NCBI GenBank assembly: GCA_030666985.1
Contig: DAOUWT010000083.1
Location: 1-9,449 of the forward strand
DNA from: Chloroflexota bacterium
GTDB taxonomy: Bacteria > Chloroflexota > Anaerolineae > Anaerolineales > UBA11858
Reading direction: 5' to 3'
Length of the DNA: 9,449 bases
The notes below the pieces were generated by a model, which saw nothing but the letters and a program-made list of their open reading frames with translations, did not search any database and was not told the origin of the DNA. Below, in pieces: positions 1 to 5,256 of the stretch (within the stretch, counting starts at the first letter, position 1; every line of letters starts with the position of its first letter). Made by a program: the position numbers and the translations under genes.

Positions 1-1307
1 AAAAAGATAACAGGTCCAATATCCATAATGGCTGCCAGTAATTCTACTGGAGAATATATACTCAAGCTCCCTAAGCGAGATGAATAGATAGCAGGAGGCC
101 ACTGGAAAATAAAACCTGAAAGGCTTTCCTCATTGCCGACTCCCGCACTCGCACTTCCTCCTAAAATGGAGAGTAAAAATCCGCTTAGTGTTCCCCCTTG
201 AATTAACACGATGGGCATTGACATCAACAAACCCCAAAATAAAGCCTGATCCATTTCTTTGCGATATATCTTACTTAATACATAAATTCCCATTCCACCA
301 ATGAACAATAGCACATAAAAAATTTCCCAAGCTAATGCTAACACGGAAAACAAAACAGCAAATATCCAGCAATTCTCCTTCTTTTTATTCTTGGGAACAA
401 GGAACCACATTAAAAAGAGAATCATCCACCCAAAGGTACTTGGGCCAGCTTGAGACATCACAAAGGGCCAACTGGTTATCCCGTTCATGTATGAGAACAT
501 AAGAGGCGGTGTGAGATCATCAAAAGTTATTATTTCTCTCAGTGCATCCGAAAACCGCATCCCAACCACTGGGTCGGGGCCTACTAGTTTTATGGTCCAA
601 TTGAACCTGTCTAGAATAGGTGCGGGGGCTAAATTAAGTAGATATATAGTGCCTGTGGCGAAAGTAAAGGTAATTGTTATCAGCACCGCTGAGTTCAAAT
701 TGCGCGTATAACGCATCCCTAGAAGACCGGCGAAAAGAATGCTATAAGCTATCATGATCGCTTTAGCAAGATCAAAAGCGATCCATGGAAATAACTTACC
801 CAGTTGTACCAGGCTTGCCCCAAAGATCTGGAATCCATAATGGTACTCAAAACGCAAGGTTGCATTCATATAGAAATGGGGTGGGATATCTCCTACAGCA
901 AGTAGAGATATCAAGGAAGTATTTTGTGCATCATCAAAAATGCCTAGGCCTCTTCCAATTTGCAACTCCACATAAACGATTAGCAAGAAAATCAGCATAA
1001 GCCGCCAGTCTAAGAGGTCTTCCCAGGGGAAAAAAGGCTTCTCTGATTTCCATGCGTAGAAAATTCCGATTAAAAATACAATAATTGCTGGAAGGCTAAA
1101 GGCGAGCCACGGAAGCAAAAAATGGCCAAGTATATTTACAAGCCACACGTAGAGAACCATTCCCAACCCTGAGCCGATTAAAAATCTGCCTTTCTTTTCA
1201 AGATTGAAGGCATGGACACTCAATAACCATCCTCCTAAAGACCACAAAATAAAGGCGATTCCCCATGGCACGATGGATAAGGGTTTTCCCGTTAAGAAGA
1301 AATTCAT
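1..1307 (-). CDS. Polytopic membrane protein, GT-C glycosyltransferase-like (partial)
   Basis: Read on the minus strand from an ATG at 1307-1305, the frame stays open for about 435 codons to the left edge, so the C-terminus is missing. The start has an AGGA Shine-Dalgarno (complement of 1317-1320) nine bases upstream. The product is dominated by long hydrophobic stretches rich in Leu, Ile, Phe and Trp, giving at least eight likely membrane helices. Between early helices lies a loop with an Asp pair (residues 125-126), then GDIPPHFYMN (139-148) and FEYHYGFQ (153-160). An acidic loop followed by a PP and YHYG motif is typical of large GT-C-fold membrane glycosyltransferases that use polyprenyl-linked sugars. 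That assignment is an inference from layout; I do not recognise the exact family. The segment is visibly AT-richer than the BMC operon and faces away from it, so the two are probably unrelated in function. Confidence 0.75.
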   Translation of the reverse strand, partial: MNFFLTGKPLSIVPWGIAFILWSLGGWLLSVHAFNLEKKGRFLIGSGLGMVLYVWLVNILGHFLLPWLAFSLPAIIVFLIGIFYAWKSEKPFFPWEDLLDWRLMLIFLLIVYVELQIGRGLGIFDDAQNTSLISLLAVGDIPPHFYMNATLRFEYHYGFQIFGASLVQLGKLFPWIAFDLAKAIMIAYSILFAGLLGMRYTRNLNSAVLITITFTFATGTIYLLNLAPAPILDRFNWTIKLVGPDPVVGMRFSDALREIITFDDLTPPLMFSYMNGITSWPFVMSQAGPSTFGWMILFLMWFLVPKNKKKENCWIFAVLFSVLALAWEIFYVLLFIGGMGIYVLSKIYRKEMDQALFWGLLMSMPIVLIQGGTLSGFLLSILGGSASAGVGNEESLSGFIFQWPPAIYSSRLGSLSIYSPVELLAAIMDIGPVIF

Positions 1308-1376
1308 TTTATTATTTCCTATTGTCAATCAAATATTGTGGTGAAAGCTCTGTAGTTTCGCTAGAATTAAGATGGG

Positions 1377-1646
1377 TCATTGAATTTTATGGCAGGATGC
1401 TTGAACGTTAAAGCGTAAATAGTTTCCGGGACATCTAGTAAGACCAGGATGACGTAATATCCAGGTGATAGCCATCTGCGCCAGGGCCAATGAAATCATC
1501 TGCGTGGGAAGAATCTCGATCAGTGGGAGAGCCGCATCGGGCACAGATGGGAGGGTAAACACTTCCTGGGGTGCAGAGTCACTCACAACCGCGGCCCGTC
1601 CCCCAATTTGGTGAATGTCATCTGCTAAACGGCGGGAGAGGGCCGA
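1377..1646 (-). pseudogene. C-terminal remnant of a SIS-domain sugar-phosphate isomerase
   Basis: The minus-strand frame runs from just after an in-frame TAG (1647-1649) to a TGA at 1377-1379. It encodes about 89 residues that read like the last third of a SIS domain: a visd-like strand (AAVVSDSAPQEVFTLP), the SVPDAALPLIEILPTQ stretch that matches the usual 'P.vpe.l.Pl...iP.Q' signature, then an alanine-rich helix and a degraded PG..R tail. There is no N-terminal SIS half and no credible start: the only start is a GTG at 1586, which would begin in mid-domain. I therefore read it as debris of a GlmS/AgaS-like protein rather than a working gene. The SIS match is from memory of the family pattern, not from a search. 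Confidence 0.5.
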
Positions 1647-1675
1647 CTACCCGACTACTAGACTAAGAGACTACC
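1642..1675. repeat. Short degenerate GACTAC tandem repeat
   Basis: The stretch holds closely spaced variants of CCGACTAC and GACTA(C/A)/GAGACTACC, a few copies in about 34 bases. It lies exactly at the junction between the two decayed minus-strand gene ends. It looks like a small slippage-type or dispersed intergenic repeat and marks a site where sequence was joined or expanded. Confidence 0.45.
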
Positions 1676-1918
1676 AATTCCCTTCACCTCATAAATCCTT
1701 ACATCGTCTTTCCACAAGCTCGCATCCCCCACTAGTCTAACATAATCGTCCCCAACTTCAATATCTGAGAGATGAACTTCTAGATGGAACGCGCCATTCT
1801 CAGGCGTGAATTGCCCGCGATGGGTGTATAGCCCGACAAAATCGTTATGCAGGCCAATCGCAAAGAGCTGCTTTTGGGCAACGGTTTTTTTGCAGCTTGA
1901 CTCCGAAAGATAGAACGG
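1658..1918 (-). pseudogene. Unrecognised C-terminal gene fragment
   Basis: A minus-strand frame is open from after an in-frame TAG (1919-1921) to a TAG at 1658-1660, about 86 codons. From roughly 1882 downward it has protein-like composition (LFAIGLHNDFVGLYTHRG, then HLEVHLSDIEVGDDYVRL, then WKDDVRIYEVKGIG), suggesting an all-beta C-terminal domain. There is no ATG, GTG or TTG ahead of this part, and its upstream end overlaps the gntR promoter. It is therefore probably the surviving 3' end of a gene cut off by rearrangement. I do not recognise the family. Confidence 0.35.
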
Positions 1919-1925
1919 CTATAAT
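1897..1925 (+). promoter_or_regulatory. Sigma-70 promoter of gntR and the BMC operon
   Basis: A TTGACT -35 box (1897-1902) is separated by 17 bp from a perfect TATAAT -10 box (1920-1925). A transcript would start near 1932, about 50 bases before the gntR ATG. I see no comparably good promoter in the gap between gntR and rpiB, so this is probably the main promoter for the whole plus-strand cluster. Confidence 0.8.
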
Positions 1926-1933
1926 AACCTCAG

Positions 1934-1949
1934 ACATGTAGGTACATGT
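1934..1949. promoter_or_regulatory. Palindromic operator, likely for the GntR repressor
   Basis: ACATGTA-GG-TACATGT is a perfect 7+7 bp inverted repeat with a 2-bp centre. The half-site is also read as a direct repeat (ACATGTAGG at 1934 and again from 1944). It begins 8 bp after the -10 box, over the expected transcription start. A dimeric repressor bound here would block initiation. Binding by the adjacent GntR protein is an inference from position and symmetry. Confidence 0.65.
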
Positions 1950-1981
1950 AGGAATAAGTCAGAACATCGAGAACAATTACC

Positions 1982-2770
1982 ATGAGCGACGAAAAACAAG
2001 CCAAACCCCTCTATCAAGTTGTAGCCGAATCGATCCGCGAGCAAATCAGCCGTGGAGAGTTGAACGCCAACGACCGCCTCCCTTCGGAGCATGAGCTAAG
2101 TCAGGCCCATTCCGTGGGACGTAACACGGTTCGGCGTGCCATCAGCGAGCTGGCTAAGGATGGCGTCCTAAAGACGATTCCAGGCGTAGGAACCTTCGTT
2201 TCAGACCCGCGCCTGGACAAGACGGCTCAATACCTTTACGGCTTTACCAACGAGATGCAAATCCACGGCAAGCAAGTGACCAGCCGAGTCCTAGAAGCCA
2301 AGCTTATCAGCGCAGATTCCTTTTTAGCACGGCGATTGCAAATCCAACTTGGGGCCGAAGTTGTCTACCTTTGCAGGGTGCGGCTGATGGATGGTGAGCC
2401 AACCGCTATTGAACGTTCGTATCTGCCGCACATTCTTTGCCCAGGAATATTGGAACATGATTTCTCAAGCGAATCGCTCTACCAAACGCTTTCCTCAGTC
2501 TACAACAAAAAACCTGACCACGCCGAACAAGTCATTGAAGCCAGCCTGGCCACGCCTGAAGTTGCCCGTCTGTTGGGTTTGGAATCACCGGCTGTGGTAT
2601 TTGTCTTTCATAGAGAGACCCGGCTAACTTCTGGTCAGGTCATTGAATATGTCGATTCAGAATTGCGTAGTGACCGCTTCCGCTTTTTTGCGAACTTGCA
2701 TGCCCAAACCCCTGGGGATGAGTTTGCCTTTCGCAGACTCCCTGTCCCCAGCGAGACTGAGGCCCGGTAA
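1982..2770 (+). CDS. GntR-family (HutC-type) transcriptional regulator with UTRA domain
   Basis: This 262-aa cytoplasmic DNA-binding protein has the HutC-subfamily layout. The N-terminal winged helix-turn-helix spans about residues 9-73: LYQVVAESIREQISRGEL, then the DRLPSEHELSQ turn, then GRNTVRRAISELAKDGVL and a GVGTFV wing. A UTRA effector domain follows at about 90-250, with the characteristic V.YL.RVR..DG.P..IE..YLP segment. UTRA domains of this family usually bind small molecules such as sugar phosphates or carboxylates, and here a pathway intermediate of the microcompartment would fit. The ATG at 1982 follows only a weak Shine-Dalgarno. The gene is first in the cluster, 23 bp ahead of rpiB, and has a palindrome over its own transcription start, so it probably represses itself and the BMC operon. 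The effector cannot be read from the sequence. Confidence 0.9.
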   Translation: MSDEKQAKPLYQVVAESIREQISRGELNANDRLPSEHELSQAHSVGRNTVRRAISELAKDGVLKTIPGVGTFVSDPRLDKTAQYLYGFTNEMQIHGKQVTSRVLEAKLISADSFLARRLQIQLGAEVVYLCRVRLMDGEPTAIERSYLPHILCPGILEHDFSSESLYQTLSSVYNKKPDHAEQVIEASLATPEVARLLGLESPAVVFVFHRETRLTSGQVIEYVDSELRSDRFRFFANLHAQTPGDEFAFRRLPVPSETEAR

Positions 2771-2793
2771 CATTCAATCAATCGAAACATAAA

Positions 2794-3369
2794 ATGGATA
2801 TCCCTTCTGAGATTGAACTGCACGAGATCGTGCAACGAATTGTGAGCCAAACGATGCACGGGACCGGAGTCCCGGCCTCGGACGCTCAACCTTCACCAGC
2901 CGGGTCGGTGATCCCCAGCGCAGTGACCCAAACGGTTGCCCTGGGCGCTGACCATGGAGGCTTCCCGCTCAAAGAGATATTGAAAAAATCCTTGCAAGAA
3001 AAAGGATACCAAGTTGATGATTGCGGAACCTTTAGTACAGAGTCTGTAGATTATCCCGACTTCGCTTACGCCGCAGCCAAAAAAGTGAGTGATGGAAAAG
3101 CCTGGCGCGGGATAATCATAGATGGGGCCGGAATTGGGAGCTGCATGACGGCCAATAAAGTGCCCGGCGTCCGGGCCGCAATGTGCTACGACCATGCCAC
3201 GGCGGTCAATAGCCGTGAACATAATGACGCCAATGTCCTCACCCTGGGAGCAGGTTTGATCGGTGAGAATTTAGCCCGTCAGATCGTGGAGACCTGGTTG
3301 AAGACTGATTTCGGCGGAGGACGCCACGCCCGCCGCGTAGATAAGATCATGGCGATTGAAAAACGGTAG
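2794..3369 (+). CDS. rpiB: RpiB/LacA/LacB-type sugar-phosphate isomerase with N-terminal targeting extension
   Basis: The 191-aa product holds an RpiB core from about residue 47 (VALGADHGGFPLKEIL) through STESVDYPDFA, ANKVPG, REHNDANVL and the GGGRHARRVDKI end. RpiB enzymes interconvert ribose 5-phosphate and ribulose 5-phosphate; LacAB relatives act on 6-phosphohexoses. The core is about 145 residues as usual, but it is preceded by some 45 extra residues. Positions 4-21 there form an amphipathic helix (PSEIELHEIVQRIVSQTM) and a Pro/Ser/Ala linker follows, the form of a BMC encapsulation peptide. The position of the usual catalytic Cys (the CGTG motif) is Asp110 here (IIIDGAGIGSC), with a different Cys at 117. 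This may mean an altered substrate or mechanism. It sits 23 bp after gntR and 10 bp before deoC, as part of one transcript. The exact substrate is uncertain. Confidence 0.88.
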   Translation: MDIPSEIELHEIVQRIVSQTMHGTGVPASDAQPSPAGSVIPSAVTQTVALGADHGGFPLKEILKKSLQEKGYQVDDCGTFSTESVDYPDFAYAAAKKVSDGKAWRGIIIDGAGIGSCMTANKVPGVRAAMCYDHATAVNSREHNDANVLTLGAGLIGENLARQIVETWLKTDFGGGRHARRVDKIMAIEKR

Positions 3370-3382
3370 GAAAAAGAATATG
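3368..3382 (+). promoter_or_regulatory. Shine-Dalgarno deciding the deoC start
   Basis: AGGA (3368-3371) overlaps the rpiB stop codon and lies 8 bases before the ATG at 3380. This favours ATG 3380 over an in-frame TTG at 3356 that lies inside rpiB. The overlap suggests translational coupling of rpiB and deoC. Confidence 0.6.
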
Positions 3383-4309
3383 TCACCCGAAATTGAGTTT
3401 GTAGAAAAATTAGTGGAAGTTGTTACCCGCGAAGTGCTGATTGCTTTATCGGAGCAGGAGCAATTCAGCGCACCGTCTAATGGAGAATATTGTGCTGAAG
3501 AATGCGCTGAGGGAATTTGTGTCAGAACATGCTTTGACAACATTGGGCGGGTGGTCAGCGCTGGAGCGGAGCGCGTTACTTCCTCCCTGGGCGATATCCC
3601 CGACGATCCCAGCGTAGGCCGGATGGTGGACCATACTTTGCTGAAACCGGATGCCACCCATGATCAAATTGCCCAATTATGCTACGAGGCCCGCAAATAT
3701 GAATTTGCCTCTGTATGTGTCAATCCTGCCAATGTCAAGCTGTGTGCCGATTTACTGCAAGGCAGCCCGGTTAAAGTATGCTCGGTGATAGGTTTCCCCT
3801 TGGGCGCATCATCTACCGAAGTAAAGGCTTATGAGGCCAAAACCGCTATCAGGGATGGGGCTACCGAAATAGACATGGTGATCAATATTGGCGCGCTCAA
3901 GGCCAAAGATTTTGACTTGGCAGCTCAGGATATTAACGGAGTTGTCAGAGTGGTACACGCTGCCGGCGCTATTTTGAAAGTGATCATTGAGACCTCTTTG
4001 CTGGATCAAGACGAAAAAGTGACCGCCTGCCTTTTGTCGAAAGAAGCTGGCGCGGATTTCGTCAAGACCTCTACCGGCTTTTCCGGCGGTGGGGCCACCA
4101 TTGAGGATATTGCCCTCATGCGCCGAGTCGTCGGCCCAGAGCTTGGCGTCAAGGCCTCCGGCGGGGTGCGGACTTACGAGGACGCCAAGAGCATGGTCGA
4201 GGCTGGAGCAACCCGCATCGGCGCCAGCGCGGGCGTCAAGATCGTCCAAGGCGAAAAGGAGGCCAATGGAGTTGCCGCGCCAGTTGCGGCGACTACAAAG
4301 GCTTATTGA
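3380..4309 (+). CDS. deoC: Deoxyribose-phosphate aldolase with BMC targeting extension
   Basis: DeoC cleaves 2-deoxyribose 5-phosphate to acetaldehyde and glyceraldehyde 3-phosphate by Schiff-base chemistry in a TIM barrel. The core starts near residue 80 (RMVDHTLLKPDAT). It shows the Asp in TEIDMVINIG (165), the Schiff-base Lys in DFVKTSTGFSGGGAT (Lys229) and the second Lys in VKASGGVRT (Lys258), so it looks catalytically complete. At 309 aa it is much longer than the usual 220-250. The N-terminal 80 residues are extra: an amphipathic helix at 3-24 (EIEFVEKLVEVVTREVLIAL), then four cysteines at 38, 42, 47 and 51 (CX3CX4CX3C), then a linker. The helix resembles those on the neighbouring RpiB and aldehyde dehydrogenase and is probably an encapsulation peptide. 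The Cys cluster could bind metal or form disulfides. The acetaldehyde made here is the expected volatile intermediate kept inside the shell. Confidence 0.95.
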   Translation: MSPEIEFVEKLVEVVTREVLIALSEQEQFSAPSNGEYCAEECAEGICVRTCFDNIGRVVSAGAERVTSSLGDIPDDPSVGRMVDHTLLKPDATHDQIAQLCYEARKYEFASVCVNPANVKLCADLLQGSPVKVCSVIGFPLGASSTEVKAYEAKTAIRDGATEIDMVINIGALKAKDFDLAAQDINGVVRVVHAAGAILKVIIETSLLDQDEKVTACLLSKEAGADFVKTSTGFSGGGATIEDIALMRRVVGPELGVKASGGVRTYEDAKSMVEAGATRIGASAGVKIVQGEKEANGVAAPVAATTKAY

Positions 4310-4333
4310 TAGTAATTACTTAGCCATCAGAGG

Positions 4334-4430
4334 AATAGAACGCGGATTTTGCGGATCAGGCGGATTTTCGCAGATTAAAATCAAAAAAATCCGTGTAAAT
4401 CCGTAGAATCAGCGTCATCCGCGTTCTATT
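4334..4430. repeat. Intergenic palindromic repeat, family A, copy 1
   Basis: A 97-bp element ends in perfect 14-bp terminal inverted repeats (AATAGAACGCGGAT at 4334-4347 and its complement at 4417-4430). The interior holds several further GCGGAT/ATCCGC motifs, so the whole element could fold as a long imperfect hairpin. A related copy sits at 8064-8173. It fills most of the deoC to BMC-P gap, where I see no gene. It resembles non-coding dispersed or MITE-like repeats. Confidence 0.8.
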
Positions 4431-4479
4431 TTGTGCATTTAGTCGTAGCCTGAGTAGTTATATTGAGACTAAGATAATT

Positions 4480-4770
4480 ATGCGCATAGCACGAGTTATT
4501 GGCGAAACCATCGCCACCATAAAAAATAAACGGGTGCATGGGAGCAAGCTCCTCATCCTGCGTCAGACCGATCACACCGGCGAGGCCATCGGTAAACCCT
4601 ACGTGGCCGTAGATTTGGTTGACGCCGGCGTGGGAGACCTTGTCCTGACCGGGCACGGTTCTGCCGCCCGTCAAACATACCTGACCAAAGGATGCCCGGT
4701 GGATGCCGTGATCGCGGCAGTCATTGACCACTTAGAAGTTGACGGCGAAGTCGTTTTTCGCCAGTTTTAG
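4480..4770 (+). CDS. eutN: BMC-P shell protein, EutN/CcmL family (first copy)
   Basis: This 96-aa protein is a single EutN/CcmL domain. Such proteins form pentamers that cap the vertices of icosahedral microcompartments. The signature is clear: an N-terminal MRIARVIGETIATIKN strand pair, then KLLILRQTD, GKPYVAVDLVDAGVGDLVL and GSAARQ, ending with PVDAVIAAVIDHLEV, which matches the usual 'D..iVgIVD' end of the family. The length is normal and no targeting tail is present. The ATG at 4480 has only a weak ribosome binding site, but it matches the start of the second copy, which follows 44 bp downstream. Two BMC-P genes in a row suggest a duplication with possible specialisation. Confidence 0.95.
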   Translation: MRIARVIGETIATIKNKRVHGSKLLILRQTDHTGEAIGKPYVAVDLVDAGVGDLVLTGHGSAARQTYLTKGCPVDAVIAAVIDHLEVDGEVVFRQF

Positions 4771-4784
4771 AACCGAAAATTCGT

Positions 4785-4803
4785 GAAGATTAGCGAAGAT
4801 TAG
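4785..4803. repeat. Short direct repeat between the two BMC-P genes
   Basis: GAAGATTAG occurs twice with a 10-bp period (4785-4793 and 4795-4803) in the 44-bp gap between the BMC-P genes. It resembles one more of the small dispersed intergenic repeats in this cluster. It also runs into the GGAAAG ribosome binding site of the second copy. Confidence 0.5.
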
Positions 4804-4814
4804 TGGAAAGAATT

Positions 4815-5102
4815 ATGCTAATAGCCAAAGTTATTGGAACCACAATATCAACCATAAAAGATGAAAAATTAGTCGGCCGCAAGCTGCTCATCCTGCGTCA
4901 GGCAGACGAGACCGGGGCGGCCTTCGGCAAACCCTACGTAGCCGTCGATACCCTGGACGCCGGGATAGGCGACTTGGTGCTGACCGCCCACGGCTCCGGT
5001 GGCCGCCAAACCGACATCACCAAGAATTCCCCGGTGGACGCCGTGATCATGGCAATTATTGACCACACGGTAGCTGATGGGAAAGTGGCATATCAAGGAT
5101 GA
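4815..5102 (+). CDS. eutN: BMC-P shell protein, EutN/CcmL family (second copy)
   Basis: A 95-aa EutN/CcmL pentamer protein, closely similar to the preceding gene along its whole length (MLIAKVIGTTISTIKD, KLLILRQAD, GKPYVAVDTLDAGIGDLVL, GSGGRQTDITKNSPVDAVI). I chose the ATG at 4815 because it aligns exactly with the start of the first copy and has GGAAAG four bases upstream. An in-frame GTG at 4803 would add four residues not seen in the paralogue. Even third-codon positions are shared in places (for example CTCATCCTGCGTCAG), which points to tandem duplication or gene conversion. Its role would be to close shell vertices. The two copies differ mostly in the GSAARQTYL/GSGGRQTDI loop and at the C-terminus. 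Confidence 0.95.
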   Translation: MLIAKVIGTTISTIKDEKLVGRKLLILRQADETGAAFGKPYVAVDTLDAGIGDLVLTAHGSGGRQTDITKNSPVDAVIMAIIDHTVADGKVAYQG

Positions 5103-5157
5103 AGCGTAAAACGTGAAACGTGACCGAGTAACTCACGCATCACGCTTCACGTTTCAC
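5101..5157. repeat. Palindromic repeat, family B, copy 1
   Basis: GTGAAACGTGA (5113-5123) is inverted as TCACGTTTCAC (5147-5157), and GAAGCGT (5101-5107) as ACGCTTC (5142-5148). The element starts within the BMC-P stop region and can fold into a hairpin with alternative pairings. It shares its ACGTGAA/TCACGC words with the tandem block at 6723-6804. It has no T-tract, so it is not a classical terminator, though it could slow transcript decay. Confidence 0.75.
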
Positions 5158-5206
5158 TGGTAAATCCCGTGAAATCCCAAAGAGCCACCATTTATAAACC
5201 ACCCCA

Positions 5207-5241
5207 ATGTGCATTGCATCTTCTTTTGATGCGTTGCACAT
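5207..5241 (+). promoter_or_regulatory. Hairpin ahead of the aldehyde dehydrogenase gene
   Basis: ATGTGCATTGCATC (5207-5220) and GATGCGTTGCACAT (5228-5241) can pair over 14 positions, with one mismatch and one G-U pair, around a TTCTTTT loop. The stem ends 15 bases before the ATG at 5257, which has no obvious Shine-Dalgarno. No T-run follows, so it is not an intrinsic terminator. It may be an RNA stability, processing or translation-control element; the function is inferred. Confidence 0.5.
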
Positions 5242-5256
5242 CGGATTGCTAGAACT

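Noticed and set aside
487..1000. Plus-strand frames at 487-711 and 785-1000
   Set aside because: They lie antisense to the continuous membrane-protein frame and show no protein family pattern.
2635..2889. Minus-strand frame of 84 codons over the gntR/rpiB junction
   Set aside because: It is antisense to two well-supported genes and has no recognisable domain.
3356..3379. TTG 3356 as deoC start
   Set aside because: It would overlap rpiB and add eight residues; ATG 3380 has a well-placed AGGA and begins directly at the targeting helix.
4803..4814. GTG 4803 as start of the second BMC-P gene
   Set aside because: ATG 4815 aligns with the start of the first copy and has GGAAAG just upstream.
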